Shown piece by piece: positions 51,370 through 62,211 of a DNA stretch of 64,000 bases. A program made the position numbers and the translations under genes. Source of the stretch: Streptomyces sp. NRRL B-1140 (lineage in GTDB: Bacteria; Actinomycetota; Actinomycetes; Streptomycetales; Streptomycetaceae); contig NZ_LGEA01000106.1 in NCBI RefSeq assembly GCF_001280065.1, positions 3,939-67,938 of the forward strand. The letters run 5' to 3'. The stretch's first letter is position 1. Every line of letters begins with the position of its first letter. The notes under the pieces are model-generated. The model worked only from the letters and a program-made list of their open reading frames with translations, ran no database searches and was not told the DNA's origin.

Positions 51370-52734
51370 TTGAGTTCGGGACCCGGAGCAGCTTCCGCCC
51401 CCGCACCTGACCCCCACGATTCCCCACCCGCCTCCGACACGCTCCCGCGCAAGTCCTCGATGTTCTCCTCCCTGAAGGTCAGGAACTACCGCCTGTTCTT
51501 CATGGGCCAGGTGGTCTCCAACATCGGCACCTGGATGCAGCGCATCGCCCAGGACTGGCTGGTGCTCAGCCTCACCGGCTCCTCCGCCGCCGTCGGCATC
51601 ACCACCGCGCTGCAGTTCCTGCCGATGCTGCTCTTCGGCCTCTACGGCGGTGTCCTCGTCGACCGGCTGCGCAAGCGGCCCACGCTGCTCGTGACACAGT
51701 CCTCGATGGCGCTCACGGCGATCGCCCTGTCCGTCCTCACCCTCACCGGGCATGTCCAGGTGTGGCACGTGTACGTCGCCGCCTTCGCGGTCGGTCTGGC
51801 CACCGTCGTGGACAACCCGGCCCGGCAGTCCTTCGTCTCCGAGCTGGTCGGCCCGGGGCAGCTGCAGAACGCGGTCAGCCTGAACTCGGCGAACTTCCAG
51901 TCCGCCCGCCTGGTCGGCCCCGCCGTCGCGGGCCTCCTCATCACCGGCGTCGGCACCGGCTTCGCGTTCCTCTTCAACGGCCTGTCCTTCATCGCACCGC
52001 TCACCGGCCTGCTGCTGATGCGCGCCCGCGAGCTGCACATCGTGGAACGCGCCCCGCGCGGCAAGGGGCAGCTGCGGGAGGGCGTGCGCTATGTCACCGG
52101 CCGTCCGGAGCTGATCTGGCCGATCGTCCTGGTCGGCTTCGTGGGGACGTTCGCCTTCAACTTCCCCGTCTACCTCTCGGCCTTCGCGGACGACGTCTTC
52201 CACGCCGGTGCGGGCGCCTACAGCCTGTTCAACACGCTGATGGCGGTCGGCTCGCTCGTCGGTGCCCTGCTCGCTGCGCGGCGTGGCACCGCCCGGCTGC
52301 GGCTGCTGATCGTGGCGGCCATGGCCTTCGGCGCGCTGGAGATCGTGGCCGCGACGACCCCCACGCTGTGGATGTTCGCCCTGTTCATGATCCCGCTGGG
52401 CCTGTTCGGCATGACGGTCAACGTCACGACGAACACCAGCATCCAGATGTCCACGGACCCGGCCATGCGCGGCCGCGTCATGGCCCTCTACATGATGATC
52501 TTCCTCGGCGGCTCGCCGGTCGGCGCCCCGATCGTCGGCTGGATCACCGACACCTACGGCGCCAGGGTCGGCCTCGCGGCCGGCGGCGCGGTGGCGGCAC
52601 TCGCCGCGGCCGTCATCGGCCTGATCCTGGCCCGCGTCGGCAACCTGCGGCTGTCGGTGGGCTGGCACGGCGGGCATCCCCGGGTGCGGTTCGTGCCCCG
52701 GGAGCAGCAGGAGGCGCTGGCTCCCGCGGCGTAG
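51370..52734 (+). CDS. MFS transporter (MarR-linked exporter)
   Basis: A 454-residue transporter of the enterobactin/MFS-3 type with about twelve membrane segments (YRLFFMGQVVSNIGTWMQRIAQDWLVLSLTGSSAAVGITTALQFLPMLLFGLYGGVLVDRLRKRPTLLVTQSSMALTAIAL, and VDNPARQSFVSELVGPGQLQNAVSLNSANFQSARLVGPAVAGLLI). Translation appears to start at TTG 51370 behind AAGGAGG, just past the MarR stop. Such exporters remove antibiotics or siderophores. It converges on the Uma2 gene. Confidence 0.9.
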   Translation: MSSGPGAASAPAPDPHDSPPASDTLPRKSSMFSSLKVRNYRLFFMGQVVSNIGTWMQRIAQDWLVLSLTGSSAAVGITTALQFLPMLLFGLYGGVLVDRLRKRPTLLVTQSSMALTAIALSVLTLTGHVQVWHVYVAAFAVGLATVVDNPARQSFVSELVGPGQLQNAVSLNSANFQSARLVGPAVAGLLITGVGTGFAFLFNGLSFIAPLTGLLLMRARELHIVERAPRGKGQLREGVRYVTGRPELIWPIVLVGFVGTFAFNFPVYLSAFADDVFHAGAGAYSLFNTLMAVGSLVGALLAARRGTARLRLLIVAAMAFGALEIVAATTPTLWMFALFMIPLGLFGMTVNVTTNTSIQMSTDPAMRGRVMALYMMIFLGGSPVGAPIVGWITDTYGARVGLAAGGAVAALAAAVIGLILARVGNLRLSVGWHGGHPRVRFVPREQQEALAPAA

Positions 52735-52741
52735 TTCGGCG

Positions 52742-53329
52742 TCAGTCCCGGGGGAACTCGCCGGTCTCGAGGACGAGCCCGACCACTGTTCCGGTCAGGT
52801 CGATCTCGTCCCCGAAGTCCAGGCTCAGCTCGCCGCGGTACTCGCCGTCCTTGGGCTTGGTGTGCAGATGCCAGCGGCCGGTGTACGGATCCACGATCAG
52901 GTACACCGGCACGCCGGCGGCGGCATACGCGTCCTTCTTGGGGCCGTAGTCGTTGGCGCCGGTCTTCCGGGAGATCACCTCGGCGACGAACTCGACGTCC
53001 TGGTAGCGCCACAGGCCCTTGGCGTTCTTCGCCGCGGCCTCCGACATCACCGTGATGTCGGAGGCGAAGCCGTTGAGGTGGCCCGGGTAGTCGACGCGTA
53101 CGTCGGACTTCACGCGCTTGCGCGGATACTTGGCGCGCAGCTGCTCGACGATGTCCAGGATGATGTCCCAGTGGGTGTCCCGCTGAGGCGCCATGAAGAT
53201 ATTCCCCCCGACGATCTCGACCTTGTAACCCTCGGGGACGGGCATCGTCTCGACCCACTCGAACATCATGTCGAGGGTGAGTTCGCCGCTGCTTTCGGCC
53301 ATCTCGATCCTGTCGTCAAGGACGGTCAT
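52742..53329 (-). CDS. Uma2-family (DUF820) endonuclease-like protein
   Basis: A 195-residue PD-(D/E)XK-fold protein. ELTLDMMFEWVETMPVPEGYKVEIVGGNIFMAP, RVKSDVRVDYPGHLNGFASDITVMSE (Asp ligand), FVAEVISRKTGANDYGPKKDAYAAAGVPVYLIVDP with the EVISxxxxxxDxxxKxxxYxxxGV core. Uma2 proteins are abundant in Streptomyces with unclear roles. ATG 53329 follows GGAGGAG. Confidence 0.9.
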   Translation of the reverse strand: MTVLDDRIEMAESSGELTLDMMFEWVETMPVPEGYKVEIVGGNIFMAPQRDTHWDIILDIVEQLRAKYPRKRVKSDVRVDYPGHLNGFASDITVMSEAAAKNAKGLWRYQDVEFVAEVISRKTGANDYGPKKDAYAAAGVPVYLIVDPYTGRWHLHTKPKDGEYRGELSLDFGDEIDLTGTVVGLVLETGEFPRD

Positions 53330-53425
53330 CGTGGCGCTCCTCCCCGGCCGCACCCGTGGATGAATCCGCGCAGTACAACGATACGCACGGTGACCAGGAC
53401 ACGCCCGGGTCCGCGGGGCCCGTGC

Positions 53426-53947
53426 CTACACCCGCTGGGCCAGCAACTGCCCCGGCCACTTGTCCTCGCCCACCGTAAAGGCCACAGTGCGGGTGAAGCC
53501 GTTGGACTCGTAGTAGCGGACGAGCTTGCCGTCGTCGCCGGCGTAGCAGTCGACGCGGAGGAGGGAGATCCCCGCGCGGCGGGTCTCCTCGGCGGCGTGG
53601 GCCAACAGGGCGCTGCCCACGCCGTGCCCCTTGAAGCGGCGGTCCGAGGCCAGCCAGTGGATGTAGCGCTCCGGTTCGCCGGGCTGCGGGAGGTGGGACA
53701 GGTAGGCGCCCGCCGAGCCGGTGAGGGTGAGGGTGCCGGCGGGGACGCCGTCGGCGTCGGCCATGTACACGCTGCCCTCCGCCATGTACCGGCGGACCGA
53801 CTCCACCGTCTTCGGGCTCTGGGACAGGGGCCGCGTCCCCCACTGCCCCGTGCGCCCCTGGGAGACCAGCCACTCCACGCCGCTGTCGAGCATGCCGAGT
53901 ATCGCGGGAATGTCGTCGGGCCCGCCGTCCCGGATGGTGATCCGCAT
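53426..53947 (-). CDS. GNAT acetyltransferase
   Basis: A 173-residue GNAT: MRITIRDGGPDDIPAILGMLDSGVEWLV, then IHWLASDRRFKGHGVGSALLAHAAEETRRAGISLLRVDCYAGDDGKLVRYYESNGF, which carries the acetyl-CoA RxxxGxG-type loop (RRFKGHGVGS). Its start (53947) is 25 bases from the divergent ThpR gene start. The acceptor substrate is unknown. Confidence 0.92.
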   Translation of the reverse strand: MRITIRDGGPDDIPAILGMLDSGVEWLVSQGRTGQWGTRPLSQSPKTVESVRRYMAEGSVYMADADGVPAGTLTLTGSAGAYLSHLPQPGEPERYIHWLASDRRFKGHGVGSALLAHAAEETRRAGISLLRVDCYAGDDGKLVRYYESNGFTRTVAFTVGEDKWPGQLLAQRV

Positions 53948-53972
53948 GGCCTCATGGTGCCAGGCTGGTGCC

Positions 53973-54545
53973 ATGAGACTCTTCGCGGCCGTGCTGCCCC
54001 CTGACGAGGTGTGTCGTGAACTCGGCTCCGTGGTCGACGAGTTGCGCGGGTTGCCCGGCGCCGACGGCATGCGCTGGACCGGCCGTCCCGGCTGGCACTT
54101 CACCCTCGCGTTCTACGGTGAGGTCGACGACGGCCTCGTCCCGGGGCTGTCGGAGCGGCTGGAGCGGGCCGCGCGCCGGACCGAGCCGTTCGACCTGGCC
54201 GTACGGGGCGGCGGGCAGTTCGGGCACGGGAAGGCGCTGTGGGCCGGGGCCGAGGGGGACCTGGCCACCCTCCGGCTGCTGGCCGAGCGGGCCGAGGCGG
54301 CGGCGCGCAAGGCGGGGGTGCCGATGGGGGAGCACCGGCGGTACAAGGCCCATCTGACCGTGGCGCGGAGCCGGGCGGCGGGGGACGTGCGGGCTTTTGT
54401 GGACACTCTCGCGGGGTTCTCGGGCCGGACCTGGACCGTGCGGGAGCTCTGCCTGGTACGGAGCAATCTGCCGACGTCCGGGGTCCCGGGGGAGCAGCCC
54501 CGCTACGAGGCGGTCGGGCGCTGGGCACTCGGGGGCGCCGGTTAG
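53973..54545 (+). CDS. thpR: RNA 2',3'-cyclic phosphodiesterase (ThpR/LigT)
   Basis: A 190-residue 2H-family enzyme. The two HxTx motifs are HFTL (residues about 42-45, in GWHFTLAFYGEV) and HLTV (about 127-130, in YKAHLTVAR). RLFAAVLPPDEV and VRELCLVRSNL are family strands. It hydrolyses cyclic phosphate ends of RNA and was called 2'-5' RNA ligase. ATG 53973 is used. A 29-residue membrane peptide gene follows after ten bases. Confidence 0.93.
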   Translation: MRLFAAVLPPDEVCRELGSVVDELRGLPGADGMRWTGRPGWHFTLAFYGEVDDGLVPGLSERLERAARRTEPFDLAVRGGGQFGHGKALWAGAEGDLATLRLLAERAEAAARKAGVPMGEHRRYKAHLTVARSRAAGDVRAFVDTLAGFSGRTWTVRELCLVRSNLPTSGVPGEQPRYEAVGRWALGGAG

Positions 54546-54555
54546 GCTCGGGTGC

Positions 54556-54645
54556 GTGGACCCGAAAACCCGCAACCGGATCATGGCCGGTGTGCTCGTG
54601 CTGATGTTTCTCGTCGTCGCCTTGGCTTCCGTGCTGGGGAGGTAA
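54556..54645 (+). CDS. 29-residue single-pass membrane peptide
   Basis: GTG 54556 opens VDPKTRNRIMAGVLVLMFLVVALASVLGR. A basic-polar N-terminus (DPKTRNR) precedes one membrane helix (MAGVLVLMFLVVALASVLG). It lies ten bases after thpR in the same direction and likely shares its transcript. I recall similar short Streptomyces proteins. The gene is too short for codon statistics to prove. Confidence 0.6.
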   Translation: MDPKTRNRIMAGVLVLMFLVVALASVLGR

Positions 54646-54671
54646 AGGGGCGGGGGCTGCCCGTCGCTTTC

Positions 54672-54720
54672 GGCTGCGGGCCGGTGGGGGCTTGTCGCGC
54701 AGTTCCCCGCGCCCCTTCAA
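54672..54720. repeat. Dispersed intergenic repeat, copy 4
   Basis: Nearly identical to copy 2: GCTGCGGGCCGGTGGGGGC, then the core GCGCAGTTCCCCGCG (54697-54711) and GCCCCTTC. It lies 26 bases after the membrane peptide and before the end of the converging aldo/keto reductase gene. Confidence 0.8.
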
Positions 54721-54743
54721 AGAAGGGCGTCGCCCTCCAGGTG

Positions 54744-55736
54744 TTACCAGGCGAAAGCCTCCGGGCTCGGGCCCGGGCCCGGGAAGATCTCGTCCAGGCC
54801 GGCCAGGAGCTCCTCGGAGAGTTCCAGCTCCGACGCGCGGACCGCGGAGGCGAGCTGCTCGGCGGTGCGCGGGCCGACGATCGGGCCGGTCACGCCCGGG
54901 CGGGTGAGCAGCCAGGCCAGGGCGGCCTCGCCGGGCTCGATGCCGTGCTTGTCCAACAGGTCCTCGTAGGACTGGATCTGTGTCCGGGTCGCGGGGTCGC
55001 CCAGCGCGTCGGCCGCGCGGCCCGAGGCGCGGCGCTTGCCCTCGACCTCCTTCTTGAGTACACCGCCCAGCAGACCGCCGTGCAGCGGCGACCAGGGGAT
55101 GACGCCGAGCCCGTACTCCTGCGCGGCCGGGACGACCTCCATCTCCGCGCGCCGCTCGGCGAGGTTGTACAGGCACTGCTCACTGACCAGGCCGATGGTC
55201 CCGCCGCGCCGGGCGGCGATCTCGTTGGCCTGGGCGATCTTGTAGCCGGGGAAGTTCGAAGAACCGACGTAGAGGATCTTGCCCTGCTGGACCAGGACGT
55301 CGATGGCCTGCCAGATCTCCTCGAAGGGGGTGTTCCGGTCGACGTGGTGGAACTGGTACACGTCGATGTGGTCCGTCTGGAGCCGCTTGAGGCTGGCGTC
55401 CACGGCCCGCCGGATGTTGACGGCGGAGAGCTTGTCGTGGTTGGGCCAGGCCGGGCCGTCGGCGCCCATGTTGCCGTAGACCTTCGTGGCGAGGACGACC
55501 TTGTCGCGCCGTCCCTCGCCCTTGGCGAACCAGCTTCCGATGATGCTTTCGGTACGGCCCTTGTTCTCGCCCCAGCCATACACGTTGGCCGTGTCGAAGA
55601 AGTTGATGCCCGCGTCCAGCGCCGCGTCCATGATGGCGTGACTGTCGGCCTCGTCGGTCTGCGGGCCGAAGTTCATGGTGCCGAGGACGAGCCGGCTGAC
55701 CTTGAGTCCCGTGCGTCCGAGCTGCGTGTACTCCAT
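54744..55736 (-). CDS. Aldo/keto reductase
   Basis: A 330-residue NADPH-dependent TIM-barrel oxidoreductase. The catalytic tetrad is visible: Asp and Tyr in NFFDTANVYGWG, Lys in LATKVYG, His in YQFHHVDR. GLKVSRLVLGTMNFG opens the barrel, and PIVGPRTAEQLASAVRA is the cofactor loop. It resembles the Tas/YajO-type group. ATG 55736 is used; the longer open frame is unsupported. Substrate unknown. Confidence 0.95.
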   Translation of the reverse strand: MEYTQLGRTGLKVSRLVLGTMNFGPQTDEADSHAIMDAALDAGINFFDTANVYGWGENKGRTESIIGSWFAKGEGRRDKVVLATKVYGNMGADGPAWPNHDKLSAVNIRRAVDASLKRLQTDHIDVYQFHHVDRNTPFEEIWQAIDVLVQQGKILYVGSSNFPGYKIAQANEIAARRGGTIGLVSEQCLYNLAERRAEMEVVPAAQEYGLGVIPWSPLHGGLLGGVLKKEVEGKRRASGRAADALGDPATRTQIQSYEDLLDKHGIEPGEAALAWLLTRPGVTGPIVGPRTAEQLASAVRASELELSEELLAGLDEIFPGPGPSPEAFAW

Positions 55737-55794
55737 GGGGCACAAGCCAACGTCTTGAAGTGCGCTCCAAGCAAGCACCATTTCGGGTGCGGGG

Positions 55795-56469
55795 CTACTC
55801 CTCGTACGGTGCCGCCAGGCCCCAGCCCTGGTGCATCGCCTCCGCGAAAGCCGCCGCGATCTTGTGTTCGCCGCTCGCGTTGGGGTGGGTGCCGTCGTAG
55901 GTGTCGGTGGCGACGTCGTACGAGGGCGGGGGTGAGGCCAGGAGGACGGGGGAGCCGGGCTCGTCGAGGTCGGCGGCCGTCTTGGCGAGGAGTTCGTTGA
56001 AGCGGGCGACCTCGCCGGCGAAGGCCTCGTCCGACTGGGCGCGCACGTTGGGGGTGACCGGCAGCCACACCATGCCCACCCGCCGGTTCGCCGCCCGTGC
56101 CTCGGACACGAACGCCCGGACGTTCTCGGCGGTCTGCTCGGCGTTCGTGTAGAAGCCCAGGTCGATCAGGCCCAGGGAGACCAGGAGCACGTCGGCGCCG
56201 CACGACCGCACCGCCTCGCCGATCAGCGGGGCCATGTGCTGCCAGCCCTCGCCCCAGCCGGCCAGGTGGGCACGCGGGAAGTCCGGATCGGCGTACCCGT
56301 ACGACACCGGGGCCTCGGCGTGCTTGTCGTAGAGCGTCTCGCGGGGGCCGACGAGGGTGAAGGGGCCGCCGTGGGAACGGCACAGGTGCTGCCACAGCCG
56401 GTAGCGCCATGTGTGTTCGCCCGTGCTTCCGATCGTCATGGAGTCACCGACGGGCATGAACCTGAGCAT
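55795..56469 (-). CDS. SGNH/GDSL hydrolase
   Basis: A 224-residue SGNH-fold hydrolase. The blocks are RFMPVGDSMTIG (GDS nucleophile Ser), LVSLGLIDLGF (LGxxD block), and DGTHPNASGEHKIA (the Asp and His of DGTHPN). It is likely an esterase or lipase without a signal peptide. ATG 56469 is used; the frame extends to 56610 but overlaps the divergent secreted gene region. The next gene diverges. Confidence 0.88.
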   Translation of the reverse strand: MLRFMPVGDSMTIGSTGEHTWRYRLWQHLCRSHGGPFTLVGPRETLYDKHAEAPVSYGYADPDFPRAHLAGWGEGWQHMAPLIGEAVRSCGADVLLVSLGLIDLGFYTNAEQTAENVRAFVSEARAANRRVGMVWLPVTPNVRAQSDEAFAGEVARFNELLAKTAADLDEPGSPVLLASPPPSYDVATDTYDGTHPNASGEHKIAAAFAEAMHQGWGLAAPYEE

Positions 56470-56591
56470 CCGCTCATGATGAACGATCCCGGCGGCCGAC
56501 GGGATGTGAGTCGGGACACGCCCCTCGGACGGCCGTGGAGCCGTGATCCGTAACGCCGGTGAACCGCGCGGCAGGATGGCAGGCTTGGGGC

Positions 56592-57566
56592 ATGCGCAGA
56601 CCGTTCGCACTTCTCGCCGCGGCCCTCCTCACGGGCGCCCTCGCCGTGCCTGCCTCCGCCGCCGACGGCGACGGGAAGTTCACGATCAAGGACCCGCGCA
56701 TCACCGAGTCCAGCGGCCTGGCCGCCTCGCGGCAGCACCCCGGCATCTACTGGACGCACAACGACAGCGACGACGGGGCGTATCTCTACGCCGTGGACAG
56801 CGCGACGGGCGAGACGGTCGCCACGATCACCATGTCCGGCGTGGGCAGCCCGCGCGACGTCGAGGCCGTCTCCATCGGGCCGGACGATCAGATCTACGTC
56901 GGCGACATCGGCGACAACCTCGGCGGCAGCTGGCCGTACGTCTGGATCTACCGGCTGCCCGAGCCGAAGAAGCTGCGCGACGAGACGATCAAGGCCACGC
57001 AGTACGTCGTGAAGTACTCCGACGGCGCGCGGAACGCCGAGTCGCTCGTGGTGCACCCGAAGACCGGCCGGGTCTACATCGTCGACAAGAACGAGAAGGG
57101 CGGGCATCTTTACGAGGGCCCGGCGCGGCTCTCCCCGTCCGGGACGAACGTCTTCCGTCCGATCGCCGCCGTACCCGACCTGGAGGCCACCGACGCCGCC
57201 CTTTCCCCGGACGGCGAACACCTCGTCGTGCGCAGCTACTTCGGGGCGATCGCCTACGACTGGAACGGCGGGAGGATCAAGAAGAAGCAGCGGCTCGGCG
57301 TGCCGTTCCTGGGGCAGGGGGAGTCCGTCACCTACACCGCCGACGGCAAGAAGCTGATGTACGGCGCCGAGGGCGCGGACAGCCCGGTGGAGCCGCAGGA
57401 CGCCCCGGGCGGTGGCGGATCCGACGCGTCGTCCGGGAGCGGGAGTTCGACCGCGTCCGACGGCGGGGGAGAGGGCCTGAGCGGCAACCTGAGGACGGGG
57501 GCGATCGCCGCGGGTGCGGTTCTGGTGGCGGTGCTGGCCGTGCGGGGGCTGAGGCGTCGGCGCTAG
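56592..57566 (+). CDS. Secreted, C-terminally anchored propeller-like protein
   Basis: A 324-residue protein. The signal peptide is MRRPFALLAAALLTGALAVPASA. The middle (SSGLAASRQHPGIYWTHNDSDDGAYLYAVDSATGETVATITMSGV, SPRDVEAVSIGPDDQIYVGDIGDNLGGSWPYVWIYRLPEP, AESLVVHPKTGRVYIVDKNE) reads as repeated beta-propeller blades. A Ser/Gly-rich linker precedes a C-terminal membrane helix (AIAAGAVLVAVLAV) with RGLRRRR inside. It should be displayed on the cell surface. No catalytic function can be read. Confidence 0.8.
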   Translation: MRRPFALLAAALLTGALAVPASAADGDGKFTIKDPRITESSGLAASRQHPGIYWTHNDSDDGAYLYAVDSATGETVATITMSGVGSPRDVEAVSIGPDDQIYVGDIGDNLGGSWPYVWIYRLPEPKKLRDETIKATQYVVKYSDGARNAESLVVHPKTGRVYIVDKNEKGGHLYEGPARLSPSGTNVFRPIAAVPDLEATDAALSPDGEHLVVRSYFGAIAYDWNGGRIKKKQRLGVPFLGQGESVTYTADGKKLMYGAEGADSPVEPQDAPGGGGSDASSGSGSSTASDGGGEGLSGNLRTGAIAAGAVLVAVLAVRGLRRRR

Positions 57567-57621
57567 CAGATGTCCGCGAAGTGTCGTCGTCCGCCCGGAG
57601 GGCGGGCCCCGCGACGCCTGG

Positions 57622-58401
57622 TCACCGAGCGTTTCGGCGGGTCTCCACCAGCACGTCCAATCCGTCCAGGATCCGCTGCAGCCCGAACTCGAAGTGGTCG
57701 AAGTCCGTGCCGAAGGCGTCCTCGGAGAGTGATGCCATCACCGGGTAGCGGCCCGAGGCCATGGCCTTCTCCAGGATCGGCACCTGCGCCTGCCAGAACT
57801 CGGCGTCCGTGAGGCCCGTCCGGCGCTCCGCCTCCAACTGGTACAGCTGCGTGCGTGCGGCCCCGACGACGTACCCGTCGATCATGATGATCGCGGAGAC
57901 CAGCTCGGGGTCGCTCAGTCCCATCGGGCGGATCAGGGTCAGCACCTTCTCCATGCCGTCGAGGGCGCTCGGGCCGAGGATCGGGCGGGACTGGTTGACC
58001 TGGAGCAGCCAGGGGTGGCCGCGGTAGAGGGCGAGGGTGGCGCGGGCCAGTGCCTCCAGGGCCGCCCGCCAGCCGCCGTCGCCGAGGTCGGCCGGGTTCT
58101 CGGAGGGGCGCTGCACCCGGTCCAGCATGAGGTCGAGCAGCTCGCCCTTGCCGGGCACGTACCGGTACAGGGACATGGTGCCGGTGCCGAGCTCGGCCGC
58201 GACGCGGCGCATGGAGAGGCCCTCCAGTCCTTCGCTGTCCGCCACCTGGATCGCCGCTTCCACGATCCGGTCCAGTGTCAGGGTCGGTTTGGGGCCGCGG
58301 GTGGGGCGGCGGCCGGTGTCCCACAGCAGTTCGAGCGTGCGGGCGATGTCGCCGCTGCCGCTGGTCTCCGTACCGCCCGTGCCACTCGAACCGCTCGTCA
58401 T
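57622..58401 (-). CDS. TetR-family regulator
   Basis: A 259-residue regulator with an N-terminal TetR helix-turn-helix ([56 protein letters not shown]) and a C-terminal ligand domain of the TetR_C type ([56 protein letters not shown]). It is divergent from the ABC exporter operon, with two direct operator-like repeats between. The open frame running to 60447 is a high-GC artefact. It probably represses the exporter. Confidence 0.93.
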   Translation of the reverse strand: MTSGSSGTGGTETSGSGDIARTLELLWDTGRRPTRGPKPTLTLDRIVEAAIQVADSEGLEGLSMRRVAAELGTGTMSLYRYVPGKGELLDLMLDRVQRPSENPADLGDGGWRAALEALARATLALYRGHPWLLQVNQSRPILGPSALDGMEKVLTLIRPMGLSDPELVSAIIMIDGYVVGAARTQLYQLEAERRTGLTDAEFWQAQVPILEKAMASGRYPVMASLSEDAFGTDFDHFEFGLQRILDGLDVLVETRRNAR

Positions 58402-58432
58402 GGAGCCCAGCTTAGATCCCCGCGAAAAAACT

Positions 58433-58466
58433 GGGTACGGCGTACGCGCCATCGGGTACGGTGTAC
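58433..58466. promoter_or_regulatory. Duplicated TetR-type operator between regulator and ABC exporter
   Basis: GGGTACGGCGTAC (58433-58445) and GGGTACGGTGTAC (58454-58466) are direct repeats 21 bp apart, two helical turns. Each contains the small inverted repeat GTAC-N3-GTAC. The second overlaps a possible -10 region of the exporter operon. Confidence 0.6.
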
Positions 58467-58510
58467 TCAGTTCGGTGCCGGCGGGGCACGGGCGTACGAG
58501 AGGGGGCGGC

Positions 58511-59466
58511 ATGGACGGGTACGCGGTGCGGGCCGAGGCGCTGGAGAAGAGGTACGGCGAGAAACGCGCCCTGGACGGCTTCGACCTGGAGGTGCGCGAG
58601 GGCACGGTGCACGGCCTGCTCGGGCCGAACGGGGCGGGCAAGACCACCGCTGTCCGCATCCTGTCCACACTGGTCCGTCTGGACGGGGGCAGCGCGACGG
58701 TCGCCGGTCTGGACGTCGCCCGGCAGGCGCGCGAGGTCCGGGCCCGGATCGGTCTCACCGGCCAGTACGCGGCGGTCGACGAGGTGCTCACCGGCCGGCA
58801 GAACCTGGAGATGTTCGGCCGCCTCTTCCACTTGGGCGGCAGGCGGGCCCGGCTCCGGGCGACCGAACTGCTGGAGCAGTTCGACCTGGCCGACGCCGCC
58901 GACAAGGGCGTCGGCAAGTACAGCGGCGGTATGCGGCGCCGCCTCGACCTCGCCGCGTCGATGATCCTCGCCCCGGCCGTCCTCTTCCTCGACGAGCCGA
59001 CGACCGGTCTCGACCCCCGCAGCCGCGGCGAAGTCTGGGAGTCCGTGCGGGCGCTGGTGGCGGGCGGCACGACCGTGCTGCTGACCACGCAGTACCTGGA
59101 GGAGGCCGACAAGCTCGCCTCCCGCATCACCGTCATCGACCAGGGGCGGGCCATCGCCGACGACACCCCGGACGGACTGAAGAACCTGGTCGGCGGCGAC
59201 CGGATCGAGGTCGTGGTCGCCGAGCGGTCCGAGATCCCGCGGGTGGTGAAGGTCGTCGCCCGGGTCGCGGACGGAGAACCCGAGGCGGACGAGACGGAGT
59301 TGCGGGTGCACGCCCCGGTCGCCGACCGGGTCACCGCCCTCACCGAGGTCGCACGGACCCTCCAGGACGAGGGCGTCCGCGTGGAGGACATCGGGCTGCG
59401 CAGGCCCAGCCTCGACGACGTGTTCCTGCGCCTGACCGGACACCGCACCGAGAAGGAGGCCGCGGC

Positions 59467-59470
<4 letters not shown>
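58511..59470 (+). CDS. ABC transporter ATPase (DrrA-type)
   Basis: A 319-residue ATPase. Walker A is [11 protein letters not shown]; the signature is [12 protein letters not shown]; Walker B is [29 protein letters not shown] holds the H-loop-like Gln switch of DrrA proteins. The C-terminal region ([13 protein letters not shown]) is the usual DrrA ending. It pairs with the permease at 59467, overlapping it by four bases. The system should export a drug or lipid, substrate unknown. Confidence 0.94.
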
Positions 59471-61947
<2,477 letters not shown>

Positions 61948-61961
61948 GTACGGGGTGAGCC

Positions 61962-61989
61962 GGGGCGCCCGGTCTTCCTCGGGCGCCCC
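61962..61989. terminator. Terminator after the cellulase gene
   Basis: Perfect 10-bp inverted repeat GGGGCGCCCG (61962-61971) and CGGGCGCCCC (61980-61989) around eight bases, 14 bases past the stop. The rest of the gap to 62211 holds no gene that I can support. Confidence 0.8.
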
Positions 61990-62211
61990 TTGCCCTGTCC
62001 GGCCGGTCTGCCCCTCGGCCCGCCCTGTCGGCCTGACGGTCCGTCCGGAATTGCCGTGACACCCCTTTGCGGGGGGTTTCTGAGAGCGGACTGTGACTCG
62101 ATTTGGTCAAGTCTCGGTCGAATCTGTACATGAGCGGTGCGCTGTTCCGAAACGATGCGGCACGGCCCGTCACTCGCGGGCCTGACCCCCCTCATCGTTG
62201 CGAGAGACTCC

